A stretch of DNA of 64,000 bases, taken from contig CAZFRE010000002.1 of assembly GCA_964521195.1 (NCBI GenBank), positions 558,001 through 622,000 of the forward strand. The letters are read 5' to 3'. Source of the stretch: CAWDNM01 sp964521195 (GTDB taxonomy: Bacteria; Actinomycetota; Coriobacteriia; Anaerosomatales; JAAXUF01). Each line of letters opens with the position of its first letter. Positions within the stretch are counted from its first letter, which is position 1. The translations under genes were made by a program, and so were the position numbers. Below, in pieces: positions 26,272 through 33,943 of this stretch. Below the pieces are notes generated by a model, which had not been told where the DNA came from, did no database searches, and saw only the letters and a program-made list of their open reading frames with translations.

Positions 26272-27213
26272 TTGCGAAGCTACTCACACGGAAGATCCCA
26301 GCCGCGCCTGCCGGCCTGGCTGCGTCGGCCCATCGCGCAGCCAGGGAAGGCCGCGGCGATCTCCGGGCTGCTTGACGAACTCGAACTGAACACCGTCTGC
26401 CAGTCCGCGAAGTGTCCCAATCGGAGCGAGTGCTTCAGCTCCGGCACGGCGACGTTCCTGATCATGGGAGATGCCTGCACGCGAGGCTGCCGATTCTGCG
26501 CCGTCGAGACGCGTTCGCCTGCGCCGCTCGATCCCGATGAGCCGCGCCGGGTGGCCGAGGCCGCGGCGCGCATGGCCTTGCGGCACGTCGTGATCACCTC
26601 GGTCACGCGCGATGACGTCGCTGACGGGGGCGCCGCGCACTTCGTCGCGACGATCGAAGCGGTCCGCTCGGCGGTGCCGGGTGTGGCGATCGAGGTTCTC
26701 ACGAGCGACTTCGGTGGGCGGGAGGAGAGCGTCGACGTCGTCGCGGCAGCCCGGCCCGAAGTCTACAACCACAATCTCGAGACGGTGCCGCGCCTGTACG
26801 ACGAGGTGCGCCCGGGCGCGGTGTACGAGCGTTCGCTTCGCGTGCTCGAGCGTGTTCGCGAGACCCAGCCGGACCTGCCCACGAAGTCCGGCGTGATGCT
26901 CGGCCTCGGCGAGACGCCGGACGAGGTTCGCGACGTCATGCGCGACCTGATCGGCCACGGCGTGCGAATGCTCACCCTTGGCCAGTACCTGCGACCGAGC
27001 CCCGCACATCTGCCCGTCACGGAGTTCGTGGAGCCGGCCGTGTTCGCACAGCTCGCGCGTGATGCGTACGCGATGGGGTTCTCCGCGGTGGCGAGTGCGC
27101 CGTTCGTGCGATCGAGCTACCACGCGCGAGAACTCGCTGAGGGCGGCGAAAGCGCGACGACGAGCGAGGGCGCTGACGCCGAGACGGTCACCCCGGGTAC
27201 GGCGGCGGGCTAG
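26272..27213 (+). CDS. lipA: Lipoyl synthase
   Basis: A 313-residue radical-SAM enzyme that inserts two sulfurs into octanoyl groups on lipoyl-carrier domains. Both cluster motifs are visible: the auxiliary-cluster CQSAKCPNRSEC (about residues 43-54) and the radical-SAM CTRGCRFC (about 69-76). Other family marks are FLIMGDACTRGC, VITSVTRDD and YNHNLETVPRLY. The start is a TTG at 26272 with AAGGTG upstream; it gives the right distance to the first cysteine and no ATG fits better. Its stop overlaps the stop of the convergent GGDEF gene (shared CTAG). No lipB or lplA is next to it. Confidence 0.93.
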   Translation: MRSYSHGRSQPRLPAWLRRPIAQPGKAAAISGLLDELELNTVCQSAKCPNRSECFSSGTATFLIMGDACTRGCRFCAVETRSPAPLDPDEPRRVAEAAARMALRHVVITSVTRDDVADGGAAHFVATIEAVRSAVPGVAIEVLTSDFGGREESVDVVAAARPEVYNHNLETVPRLYDEVRPGAVYERSLRVLERVRETQPDLPTKSGVMLGLGETPDEVRDVMRDLIGHGVRMLTLGQYLRPSPAHLPVTEFVEPAVFAQLARDAYAMGFSAVASAPFVRSSYHARELAEGGESATTSEGADAETVTPGTAAG

Positions 27214-28238
27214 ACTCCGACGGCGCTCCGCGGATCGGCGGCGCGGTTCCGGCCGGCTTCCTTCGCCTCGTAGAGTGCCTGGTCGGCCGCGGCGAGCAGC
27301 TGCTCCGGGCTGGTCGGCGCGCCGCTGTCGACGAACGCGCCGCCGACGCTGACGGTGACCAGAACCGGGTCGCCGTCGAACTCTAGCTGGAGCCCGCGCA
27401 GCGCCTCGATGACCCGGTCCATCAGCTGGACGAGTTCGGTCCGGTCGGTCTCGGGTGCGAGGATGGCGAACTCGTCTCCGCCGTAGCGTGCGACGAGGTC
27501 CGACGTGCGCACCGCGGTATGCAGCGCGTGGGCGACGGCCACGAGCGCCTCGTCACCCGCCGGATGGCCGTGCGCGTCGTTGATGGTCTTGAAGTGGTCG
27601 ATGTCGACGAGGAGTACCGAGAGGGGGTGCGCGTAGCGCGTCGCGTATGCGACCCACTGCGCGAGGTAGCCGTAGAAGCCGCGCCGGTTGTAGAGCTCCG
27701 TGAGCGGGTCCTGGGTCGCGAGCTTGCTCAGGCGTTGCTGGTCACGCAGCGAGCGGGCGAGCGCGCGTGCGAGGAAGCGCGAGAGCCCGCTCTCTCCGTA
27801 CTGCTCGTCGATGGCGTTGACGAGACGCATGATGTGGCGTGAGTAGGCCTCGCGGACGTCGACGCCCTTGCTCGGCCGGACGATCTCCACAAGCTGGGCG
27901 AATGCCGGGTCGAGCATGTAGAACTCGAGCTGCGCGGCGATGGCCAGCATCTCGTCGTTCGAGAGATCGCCGCAGTCGACCGGCACGGTGGCCTTCACGT
28001 CCGACGCAAGCTCGCGCAGCGTCTCGCGCAACTCATCCTCGTCCGGCAGTTGCGGCACGAGCCCTGCGTCCCACGCCTGCAGGAGTTCGCCCCACCACAC
28101 GACGTGAGACTGCTCCTCAAGGCCCATCTGCTCGAACAGATGCCTGATCCGAGGGTCGCTGCACTCATGTGCGAGCCGCGAGTACGTCTCGACGGCGGAT
28201 GTGTCGAGTTCGATGCACAGTTCGATGATGTCTCTCAT
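27210..28238 (-). CDS. Diguanylate cyclase with N-terminal ferritin-like domain
   Basis: A 342-residue protein. Residues about 1-150 look like a ferritin/rubrerythrin-type four-helix bundle, with candidate iron ligands Glu17 (ETYSRLAHE), Glu42 and His45 (an ExxH in EEQSHVVWW), a Glu in QLEFYML and a His in YSRHIM. A helical linker (ARSLRDQQRLSKLATQDPLT) joins the C-terminal GGDEF domain, whose active site is intact at residues 253-257; the inhibitory I-site RTSD is at 244-247. It should make c-di-GMP from two GTP, with iron, oxygen or peroxide sensing as the likely input. It is soluble, with no membrane helix. Ligand assignments are from pattern only. Confidence 0.85.
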   Translation of the reverse strand: MRDIIELCIELDTSAVETYSRLAHECSDPRIRHLFEQMGLEEQSHVVWWGELLQAWDAGLVPQLPDEDELRETLRELASDVKATVPVDCGDLSNDEMLAIAAQLEFYMLDPAFAQLVEIVRPSKGVDVREAYSRHIMRLVNAIDEQYGESGLSRFLARALARSLRDQQRLSKLATQDPLTELYNRRGFYGYLAQWVAYATRYAHPLSVLLVDIDHFKTINDAHGHPAGDEALVAVAHALHTAVRTSDLVARYGGDEFAILAPETDRTELVQLMDRVIEALRGLQLEFDGDPVLVTVSVGGAFVDSGAPTSPEQLLAAADQALYEAKEAGRNRAADPRSAVGV

Positions 28239-28341
28239 GTAGCTCCCTTGCCGCTGCCCTCTAATCGGATATGTGCCCGAATGCCGAGCATCTGCTCTCG
28301 CTCGCGCGCCAAGTCGGGCGCTGCGGATGGTTTGTGCACGA

Positions 28342-28347
28342 TAGAAT
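28342..28347 (+). promoter_or_regulatory. -10 box TAGAAT for the ligA group
   Basis: TAGAAT lies 64 bases before the GTG at 28412, in the divergent region facing the diguanylate cyclase gene. No clear -35 is visible. Confidence 0.45.
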
Positions 28348-28411
28348 AGGAGTCCGACGACACATGCGGCCGCAGCTTCGGGCGGGCGCTTGAACCGGAG
28401 AGGGGTTGCTC

Positions 28412-28708
28412 GTGGACAGCATCGACGAGCTGGACATGTACGAAGCCGAGAAGCGGCTCAGGCTCTACAACGAGTATCAGGATGCGATCCGGGTCTTTCA
28501 GTACTACGTCGAGACGGAGTTGAGGGCGTACCTGTCCAATGGCGTGGACGTCGAGCCCGTGGCGGCGCCCGGCGGGACCTTCTTCAAGGTCACGCTCACC
28601 GATACGTGGATCTACGAGGCCGAGAGGCCCCAGCGCTTCGTGCCGGAGGTCGTGCTCTACGAGGTAGGGCCGGTGCACGTCCAGAAGCTCCGCGGCGACG
28701 ACGAGTAG
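28412..28708 (+). CDS. Hypothetical protein preceding ligA
   Basis: A 98-residue soluble protein of unknown family. An acidic helical N-terminus (DSIDELDMYEAEKRLRLYNEYQD) leads into a beta-rich half with ELRAYLSNGVDVEPV and TLTDTWIYEAERPQRFVPEV. The GTG at 28412 follows GAGAGGGG at six bases and is preferred over the TTG at 28406. It ends 13 bases before ligA, so it is likely co-transcribed and may have a role in DNA metabolism, though nothing in the sequence shows one. Confidence 0.68.
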   Translation: MDSIDELDMYEAEKRLRLYNEYQDAIRVFQYYVETELRAYLSNGVDVEPVAAPGGTFFKVTLTDTWIYEAERPQRFVPEVVLYEVGPVHVQKLRGDDE

Positions 28709-28721
28709 GGCCGCGCACGCG

Positions 28722-30974
28722 ATGCCCGACGCACCCGAGACATACGAGGCCGCTTCGGCTCGAGCCGCGCAACTGCGCGCCGAGATCGAGCACCATGCCT
28801 ACCGATACTACGCGCTCGATGCGCCGGAGATCACCGACGCCGCGTTCGACTCGCTCGTGCGCGAGCTCGAGGCGATCGAGGCGGCGTACCCGTCGCTCGT
28901 CACCCCGGACTCCCCGACCCAGCGCGTCGGCACCGCCCCGAGCTCGCAGTTCGCGCCCGTCGTCCACGCGTCGCGCATGTACTCGCTCGACAACGCCATG
29001 GACCTCGGCGAGCTCGACGCGTGGCTCGCACGCGTCCGCGACGCACTCGGCGAGCGAGCGTGCGAGTTCGTGTGCGAGCTCAAGATCGACGGCAGCTCGC
29101 TCGCGCTCACGTATGAGGACGGCGTGCTCGCGCGCGCTGCCACGCGCGGCGACGGCCGCACCGGCGAGGATGTCACCGCGAACATCCGCACCGTGCGCGA
29201 CGTGCCGCTGCGGTTGCGCGAGGCGGCGCGCGCGGTGGCCGGCGGCCCGGCAGCGCCACGCGCCGAGCAGGCATCGCTGTTCGCAGACGCTGAGCCGCCC
29301 GCAGCCGAGGGCGCAAACCCCCGGCCGGCCGGCTCGGCGACACTGGGCAGCATCGAGGTGCGCGGCGAGGTCTACATGCCCAAGGCGAGCTTCGAGCGCC
29401 TGAACGAGGAGCAGGATCTTGCGGGCGCCACGCCCTTCGCCAACCCGCGCAACGCGGCCGCCGGCGGCGTGCGCCAGAAAGACCCGGCCGTCACGGCGCG
29501 CCGCGACCTCGCGACGTTCATGTACGCCATCGCCGACCCGCGTGCGCTCGGGCTCTCCCGGCAGAGCGAGGTGCTCGGCTGGCTACGCGCGGCCGGGTTC
29601 CGCGTGAACCCCGATGTCACCGCGTGCGCCGATGAGACCGCAGTGCACGCCTTCTGCGAGGCGGCACTCGACAAGCGCGACGCGCTGCCGTACGAAATCG
29701 ACGGCGTCGTGGTGAAGATCGACTCGCTCGCGCTGCAAGACGAGCTCGGCTACACGAGCAAGGCGCCGCGCTGGGCGATCGCCTACAAGTTCCCGCCTGA
29801 GGAGAAGACGACGGTTCTGCGCGAGATTCGCGTGCAGGTGGGCCGCACCGGCGTGCTCACGCCGCTCGCCGAGTTCGACCCGGTCACCGTGTCCGGCTCG
29901 ACGATCGCGCGCGCGACGCTGCACAACGAGGACGAGGTCCGCCGCAAGGACGTGCGCGTGGGCGACACCATCGTCGTGCGCAAGGCCGGCGACGTGATCC
30001 CCGAGGTCGTGGGGCCTGTGCTCGGAATGCGCCCCGAGGGCACCGCCGAGTGGACCGCCCCCACCCACTGCCCGAGCTGCGGCGGCCCTACGTGGCGCGA
30101 GCCGGGCGAGGTCGCGGTCCGCTGCACCAACGTGGCCTGCCCTGCGCAGGCGCTCGAACGCCTCGGCCACTGGGCGAGCCGCGGTGCGGCCGACATCGAC
30201 GGCATGGGGACCGAGATCATCACCCGCCTCTCCGAGACCGGCCTGCTGCACGACATCGCTGACTTCTACGGACTGACCGCCGGGCAGCTGGCCGCGCTCG
30301 ACATGGGCCGCGTCAAGATCGACGGCTCGCCGGTCGTGCTCGGCGAGACCGTGGCCGCGAAGCTTGTCGCGAGCATCGAAGCCAGCAAGACGCGACCGCT
30401 CGCGCGGCTGCTGTTCGGGCTCGGCATCCGCCACGTGGGCGCGACCGTCGGCGAGGCGCTCGCGGCCGCCTTCGGGTCGCTCGCCGCGATCGAGGCGGCG
30501 GCGCGCACCCAACCGCCGCAGCCCGGCGACGGGCTCTCGATCGCCGCTGCGCTCGCCGCCGATCCGCTCGCGAGCGTGGAGGGCATCGGCCCCAAGATCG
30601 CAGCCTCCATCCGCGCGTTCTTCGACAACCCGGACAACGTCACCGTCGTGAGCCGCCTTCAGGCCGCCGGGGTGGTCCTCGCCGAGGAGCGCCGCGAGCC
30701 GGACCGCCCGCAGACGCTCGCCGGGCTCACCTTCGTGCTCACCGGTGCGCTCACGGGCTTCACGCGCGACGAGGCCGGTGCGGCGCTCAAGGCGCTCGGC
30801 GCCAAGGTGAGCGGCTCGGTGAGTAAGAAGACGTCGTTCGTGGTCGTGGGCGAGGACGCCGGCAGCAAGTACGACAAGGCCGTCGAACTCGGCGTGCCCG
30901 CGCTTGCCGAGGACGATCTCGTCCGCATCATCGAGTCCGGCCAACCGCCGGCGATGCCTGAGGACGACTCGTGA
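28722..30974 (+). CDS. ligA: NAD-dependent DNA ligase
   Basis: A 750-residue LigA, longer than the usual 670. Domain order: Ia with HAYRYY; adenylation domain with nucleophile Lys121 in LKIDG; an extra Ala/Pro-rich segment at about 170-205; OB fold with RATLHN; zinc finger CPSC...CTNVACPAQ; helix-hairpin-helix repeats; and BRCT (about 660-750). It seals nicks using NAD, in replication and repair. The extra segment contains QASLF at 183-187, which matches the QxxLF peptide by which proteins dock on the sliding clamp. Its TGA overlaps the next GTG as GTGA. Confidence 0.95.
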   Translation: MPDAPETYEAASARAAQLRAEIEHHAYRYYALDAPEITDAAFDSLVRELEAIEAAYPSLVTPDSPTQRVGTAPSSQFAPVVHASRMYSLDNAMDLGELDAWLARVRDALGERACEFVCELKIDGSSLALTYEDGVLARAATRGDGRTGEDVTANIRTVRDVPLRLREAARAVAGGPAAPRAEQASLFADAEPPAAEGANPRPAGSATLGSIEVRGEVYMPKASFERLNEEQDLAGATPFANPRNAAAGGVRQKDPAVTARRDLATFMYAIADPRALGLSRQSEVLGWLRAAGFRVNPDVTACADETAVHAFCEAALDKRDALPYEIDGVVVKIDSLALQDELGYTSKAPRWAIAYKFPPEEKTTVLREIRVQVGRTGVLTPLAEFDPVTVSGSTIARATLHNEDEVRRKDVRVGDTIVVRKAGDVIPEVVGPVLGMRPEGTAEWTAPTHCPSCGGPTWREPGEVAVRCTNVACPAQALERLGHWASRGAADIDGMGTEIITRLSETGLLHDIADFYGLTAGQLAALDMGRVKIDGSPVVLGETVAAKLVASIEASKTRPLARLLFGLGIRHVGATVGEALAAAFGSLAAIEAAARTQPPQPGDGLSIAAALAADPLASVEGIGPKIAASIRAFFDNPDNVTVVSRLQAAGVVLAEERREPDRPQTLAGLTFVLTGALTGFTRDEAGAALKALGAKVSGSVSKKTSFVVVGEDAGSKYDKAVELGVPALAEDDLVRIIESGQPPAMPEDDS

Positions 30975-31579
30975 CGCGCGTTGAGGATCGCGACACCACG
31001 GCCCGCGCCGCCGAGCAGGCCAAGCGAGACATCGCGCTGCTGTGGATCGATGCACGGTTCGCCGGTGCGACCATGAAGCGGCGCCCGGACGCGGACGTGC
31101 TGGCGGCGGACGACGCGCCAGAAGCACTGCTGGGCCGCATCGAAGACGAACTCGCGGGCGAGGCGCACCGCTACCGGCACGCGCTGTGGGCGTGTCTTGC
31201 CATCGGCGTGATGCCGGTGGTGCTCGCCGTTCTCGCATGGTCGGGGCTGTACTGGCTGCCGGTGCGCATCCTCTGGCAACCGTTCGAGCGCGGCATGTAT
31301 GGCCTGCCGTGGCTGTCGCTGTACGAGTGGGTCGCCTACCTGCTGCTCGCCGGGTTCTTCGCGTACGGATTCGCCCTCATCGCAGAGAGCCACGGCTCCA
31401 CGCGCCGACTCTCGGCGGACTACCGGCGCCTGCACGCGTCAGACCCGGTGGGCAGGGAGCGCTACGCGCGCGAGGTCGTCTCGGCGAGGCTACTGCGTAC
31501 GGCGTTCGTGTTGCGCACCAGTGCCGCGTTCGCCGAGTACCGACCGTTGCTCGACGCCGCGGAGCAGGCCGCCCTGTGA
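30971..31579 (+). CDS. Membrane protein of unknown function
   Basis: A 202-residue protein with a charged N-terminal region (about 1-65) and two or three hydrophobic helices (about 70-92 and 113-138), then a basic/helical cytoplasmic tail (RRLSADYRRLHASDPVGRERYAREVV). No family recognised. It overlaps ligA upstream and the CPBP protease gene downstream, each by GTGA, so its product is probably made in step with both and may work with the membrane proteases. Confidence 0.72.
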   Translation: MTRVEDRDTTARAAEQAKRDIALLWIDARFAGATMKRRPDADVLAADDAPEALLGRIEDELAGEAHRYRHALWACLAIGVMPVVLAVLAWSGLYWLPVRILWQPFERGMYGLPWLSLYEWVAYLLLAGFFAYGFALIAESHGSTRRLSADYRRLHASDPVGRERYAREVVSARLLRTAFVLRTSAAFAEYRPLLDAAEQAAL

Positions 31580-32307
31580 GGCCCGTCTCCGGCGACGCCA
31601 AGCTCGCGCTCGCGTGGCCGCTCAGGCGCGCGACCGCGTTCGTGCTCGCGGTCGCGGCGCTCACGATCGCGTCGGGACGCATCGTGCGCGCGCTGCACGC
31701 ATCGGACCTCGGGCCGACAGCGACGGCCCTGGCCATCATCGCGACGTACGTCTGCGTGTACGCGATCGAGATGGGTGTGGTCTGGTCCGTGGCGCATTCG
31801 TCGGGCGCCGGCTTCGCCGAGTCGGTCGGTATGCGGCGAGTGCCCGGGATGGCCCGTCACCTGGCCGCCGCGGTGGCAGCCGGCTTCGCTCTGCGCGTCG
31901 CCGCCGGTGCGTACTCCGCGCTCATGCTCTCGCAACGCTGGCTTTTGCCGGGATGGGACTTCGACCCGACGAAGTACTTCCCGTCGACCCCGCTGGGCGC
32001 AACCGTTCTGGTGGCCGTGGTGGTGATCGGGGCGCCCATCGTCGAAGAGACCGTCTTCCGAGGCGTGCTCCTGCCGTCGCTGATCGCGCGTATGGGCGAG
32101 GGCCGTGCGATCGCGCTGACCACGGTCGTCTTCGCCGCGCTGCATCTCAACCCGTTCACGTTCGCTCCGATCCTGCTCGTCGGGTGGGTGCTCGCGGCGC
32201 TCTTCGTGCGCTCGCGTTCACTCTGGGTCGCTATCGCGTGCCACTCGACCTTCAACGCCATCGGCGTGCTGCTCGTGCTCCTCCTGCGGGGAAGCGGGGT
32301 CGTGTGA
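31576..32307 (+). CDS. CPBP family intramembrane metalloprotease
   Basis: A 243-residue membrane protein of the CPBP (CAAX protease and bacteriocin-processing) family. The three active-site motifs are present: EETVFRG at residues 157-163, His190 in ALHLNP, and HSTFN at 223-227. These residues in the family bind a catalytic metal and cut peptide bonds inside the membrane; bacterial members process or give immunity to peptides, or act in stress responses. I set the start at GTG 31576, which overlaps the preceding stop; a far longer in-frame reading begins inside ligA and is not credible. It overlaps the ferredoxin-CPBP gene by GTGA. Confidence 0.88.
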   Translation: MRPVSGDAKLALAWPLRRATAFVLAVAALTIASGRIVRALHASDLGPTATALAIIATYVCVYAIEMGVVWSVAHSSGAGFAESVGMRRVPGMARHLAAAVAAGFALRVAAGAYSALMLSQRWLLPGWDFDPTKYFPSTPLGATVLVAVVVIGAPIVEETVFRGVLLPSLIARMGEGRAIALTTVVFAALHLNPFTFAPILLVGWVLAALFVRSRSLWVAIACHSTFNAIGVLLVLLLRGSGVV

Positions 32308-33542
32308 GCAAGTCGAGCCAGCATCTCTCGCTCTACGCGGACCGCTGCGACGCGTGCGGCGCGTGCCGTGGCGTGTGCCCGCACGGGGCACTCAAAGTAG
32401 GGCGCTCGCTGCTCTATATCGACTGGCGCAAGTGCGATGGGTGTCTCGCATGCGTGGAGGCGTGCGACCGAAAGGCCATCGTGAGCCGCGTGGTGCCCTT
32501 GCGTTCGAGCCAGGTCCAGACCAACGTGCCGGTGGCCGAGGTGAGCAGGGTCGTCGTGGGTTCGCGTGCCGAGGCCAAGGCGGTGCGCCGCGCCGCCGAA
32601 CGAGCGGCCAAGGAAGCGGGCGGCGGCAAGGTCTCGCGCGTGTCGGAGTCGGTCCCGTCGGCGGGCGCGACGAAGGGCTCGGGCGCGGGAGCCACTGCCG
32701 CGCGGACGGCGCCTGCGAAGCGGCCGGCAACGGGCTCGACGACCGCCAAGCGCCCGGCTGCCAGGCCCGCGCCCACGCAGAGGCCCGTGCGCGCCGACGG
32801 GCCGGACACGGCCGCGAGTGGTTCTGCCGTCGCGTGGACGCTCGTCGACCTCGGCGCCGTGCTCGCGATCATGCTGCTCGCGCTCGTCATCAAGAACGCG
32901 GTACTCGCGCTTCCGCAGGTGGCGCTGATGCCCCAGATCGGCAAGATGGTAGTGCGGGGGGCGGTCCTCTCGGCGTTCTATGTCACGCAGATCGCGGCGT
33001 TCGGCTGGCTCGCCGGTCGTCACGGGTTGCCGGCGCTCGTCGGCTTCGGCCTCAAGGCGCCCGAGGGCGAGCGCAGCGAGGACAGGCCCTCGGCGCTCGT
33101 CTCGGCGGGACTCGTGGCCGTACTGCTCGTCGCGTGCGAGGCGTTCTCGATCGGCTACGGGCTCGCGATGGATGCGGCCGGCATCCGCCAGCCGGAGCGC
33201 CTGTCGAGCGACCTCGCCGGCGTCTTCGGCAGCGGGCCTGCGGGCTTCGCGGTCGCGTTCCTGCTCGTCGCCGTCGCCGCGCCCCTCGCCGAGGAGATCG
33301 CGTTTCGCGGCATCGTGCTGCCCGCGCTTGGCGACCGCTGGGGCATGTGGGTCGGCATCGGTGTCTCGTCACTGCTCTACGCTGCATACCACGCGAACGC
33401 GTGGCTGTTCGTGCCGACCGCGGTGCTGGGCGTCGCGCTCGGCTGGCTCACGTGGACGCGCCGGTCGCTGTGGCCTGCGCTCGCGCTGCACGTGCTCTAC
33501 AACGCGGCTGCCGTCGCCGCCGCATTCGCGACAGCGGGCTGA
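32304..33542 (+). CDS. Ferredoxin-CPBP protease fusion
   Basis: A 412-residue two-part protein. Residues 1-60 form an intact bacterial 2[4Fe-4S] ferredoxin: Cys 15, 18, 21, 25 and Cys 44, 47, 50, 54, each CX2CX2CX3C. A long Ala/Pro/Lys/Thr-rich linker (about 60-175) leads to a membrane domain of the CPBP family with EEIAFRG at 330-336, His363 in AAYHANAW, and HVLYN at 396-400. All expected catalytic residues are retained. I infer a cytoplasmic redox module attached to an intramembrane metalloprotease, which may gate proteolysis by redox state or deliver electrons. The two halves share one reading frame without any visible frameshift. It overlaps the plain CPBP gene upstream. Confidence 0.88.
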   Translation: MSKSSQHLSLYADRCDACGACRGVCPHGALKVGRSLLYIDWRKCDGCLACVEACDRKAIVSRVVPLRSSQVQTNVPVAEVSRVVVGSRAEAKAVRRAAERAAKEAGGGKVSRVSESVPSAGATKGSGAGATAARTAPAKRPATGSTTAKRPAARPAPTQRPVRADGPDTAASGSAVAWTLVDLGAVLAIMLLALVIKNAVLALPQVALMPQIGKMVVRGAVLSAFYVTQIAAFGWLAGRHGLPALVGFGLKAPEGERSEDRPSALVSAGLVAVLLVACEAFSIGYGLAMDAAGIRQPERLSSDLAGVFGSGPAGFAVAFLLVAVAAPLAEEIAFRGIVLPALGDRWGMWVGIGVSSLLYAAYHANAWLFVPTAVLGVALGWLTWTRRSLWPALALHVLYNAAAVAAAFATAG

Positions 33543-33564
33543 ACACGCGCGCTGCGTCGTTGAG

Positions 33565-33570
33565 TATGAT
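33565..33570 (+). promoter_or_regulatory. -10 box TATGAT for gatCA
   Basis: TATGAT lies 23 bases after the protease-fusion stop and 71 bases before gatC. The leader has an AAAGGA ribosome site. Confidence 0.55.
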
Positions 33571-33640
33571 GGGTAGCGTTCGTTCGCACGCCGTTTCACG
33601 GGGCCGCAGCGCGGTGCTCGTAGCCTGAAAGGACCAGCAC

Positions 33641-33943
33641 ATGTCCCTCTCCGAGTCCGAGGTTCGCCACGTGGCGATGCTCGCCCGGCTCGCGCTCACC
33701 GACGATGAGGTCGTCAGCCTGCAGGGCGACCTGAACTCGATCCTGGCGCACATCGACACCATCCAGCAGCTCGATCTCGAGAGCGTGCCGCCCACCGCAC
33801 ACGCCATCCCCGTCACCAACGTCACGCGCGACGACGTCGTGGTGCCCGGACTCCCGCGCGCCACCGCACTCATGAACGCGCCCGCCGAGCAGGACGGCGC
33901 CTTCCTCATCCCGCAGATCACGGGTGGCGGTGATGACGCGTGA
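33641..33943 (+). CDS. gatC: Asp/Glu-tRNA(Asn/Gln) amidotransferase subunit C
   Basis: A 100-residue GatC. It has the conserved N-terminal VRHVAMLARLALTDDEV, the middle LDLESVPPTAHAIPVTNVTRDD, and C-terminal GAFLIPQI. It stabilises the GatA-GatB complex, wrapping both subunits. ATG 33641 follows AAAGGA. The stop overlaps the gatA GTG as GTGA. Confidence 0.95.
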   Translation: MSLSESEVRHVAMLARLALTDDEVVSLQGDLNSILAHIDTIQQLDLESVPPTAHAIPVTNVTRDDVVVPGLPRATALMNAPAEQDGAFLIPQITGGGDDA

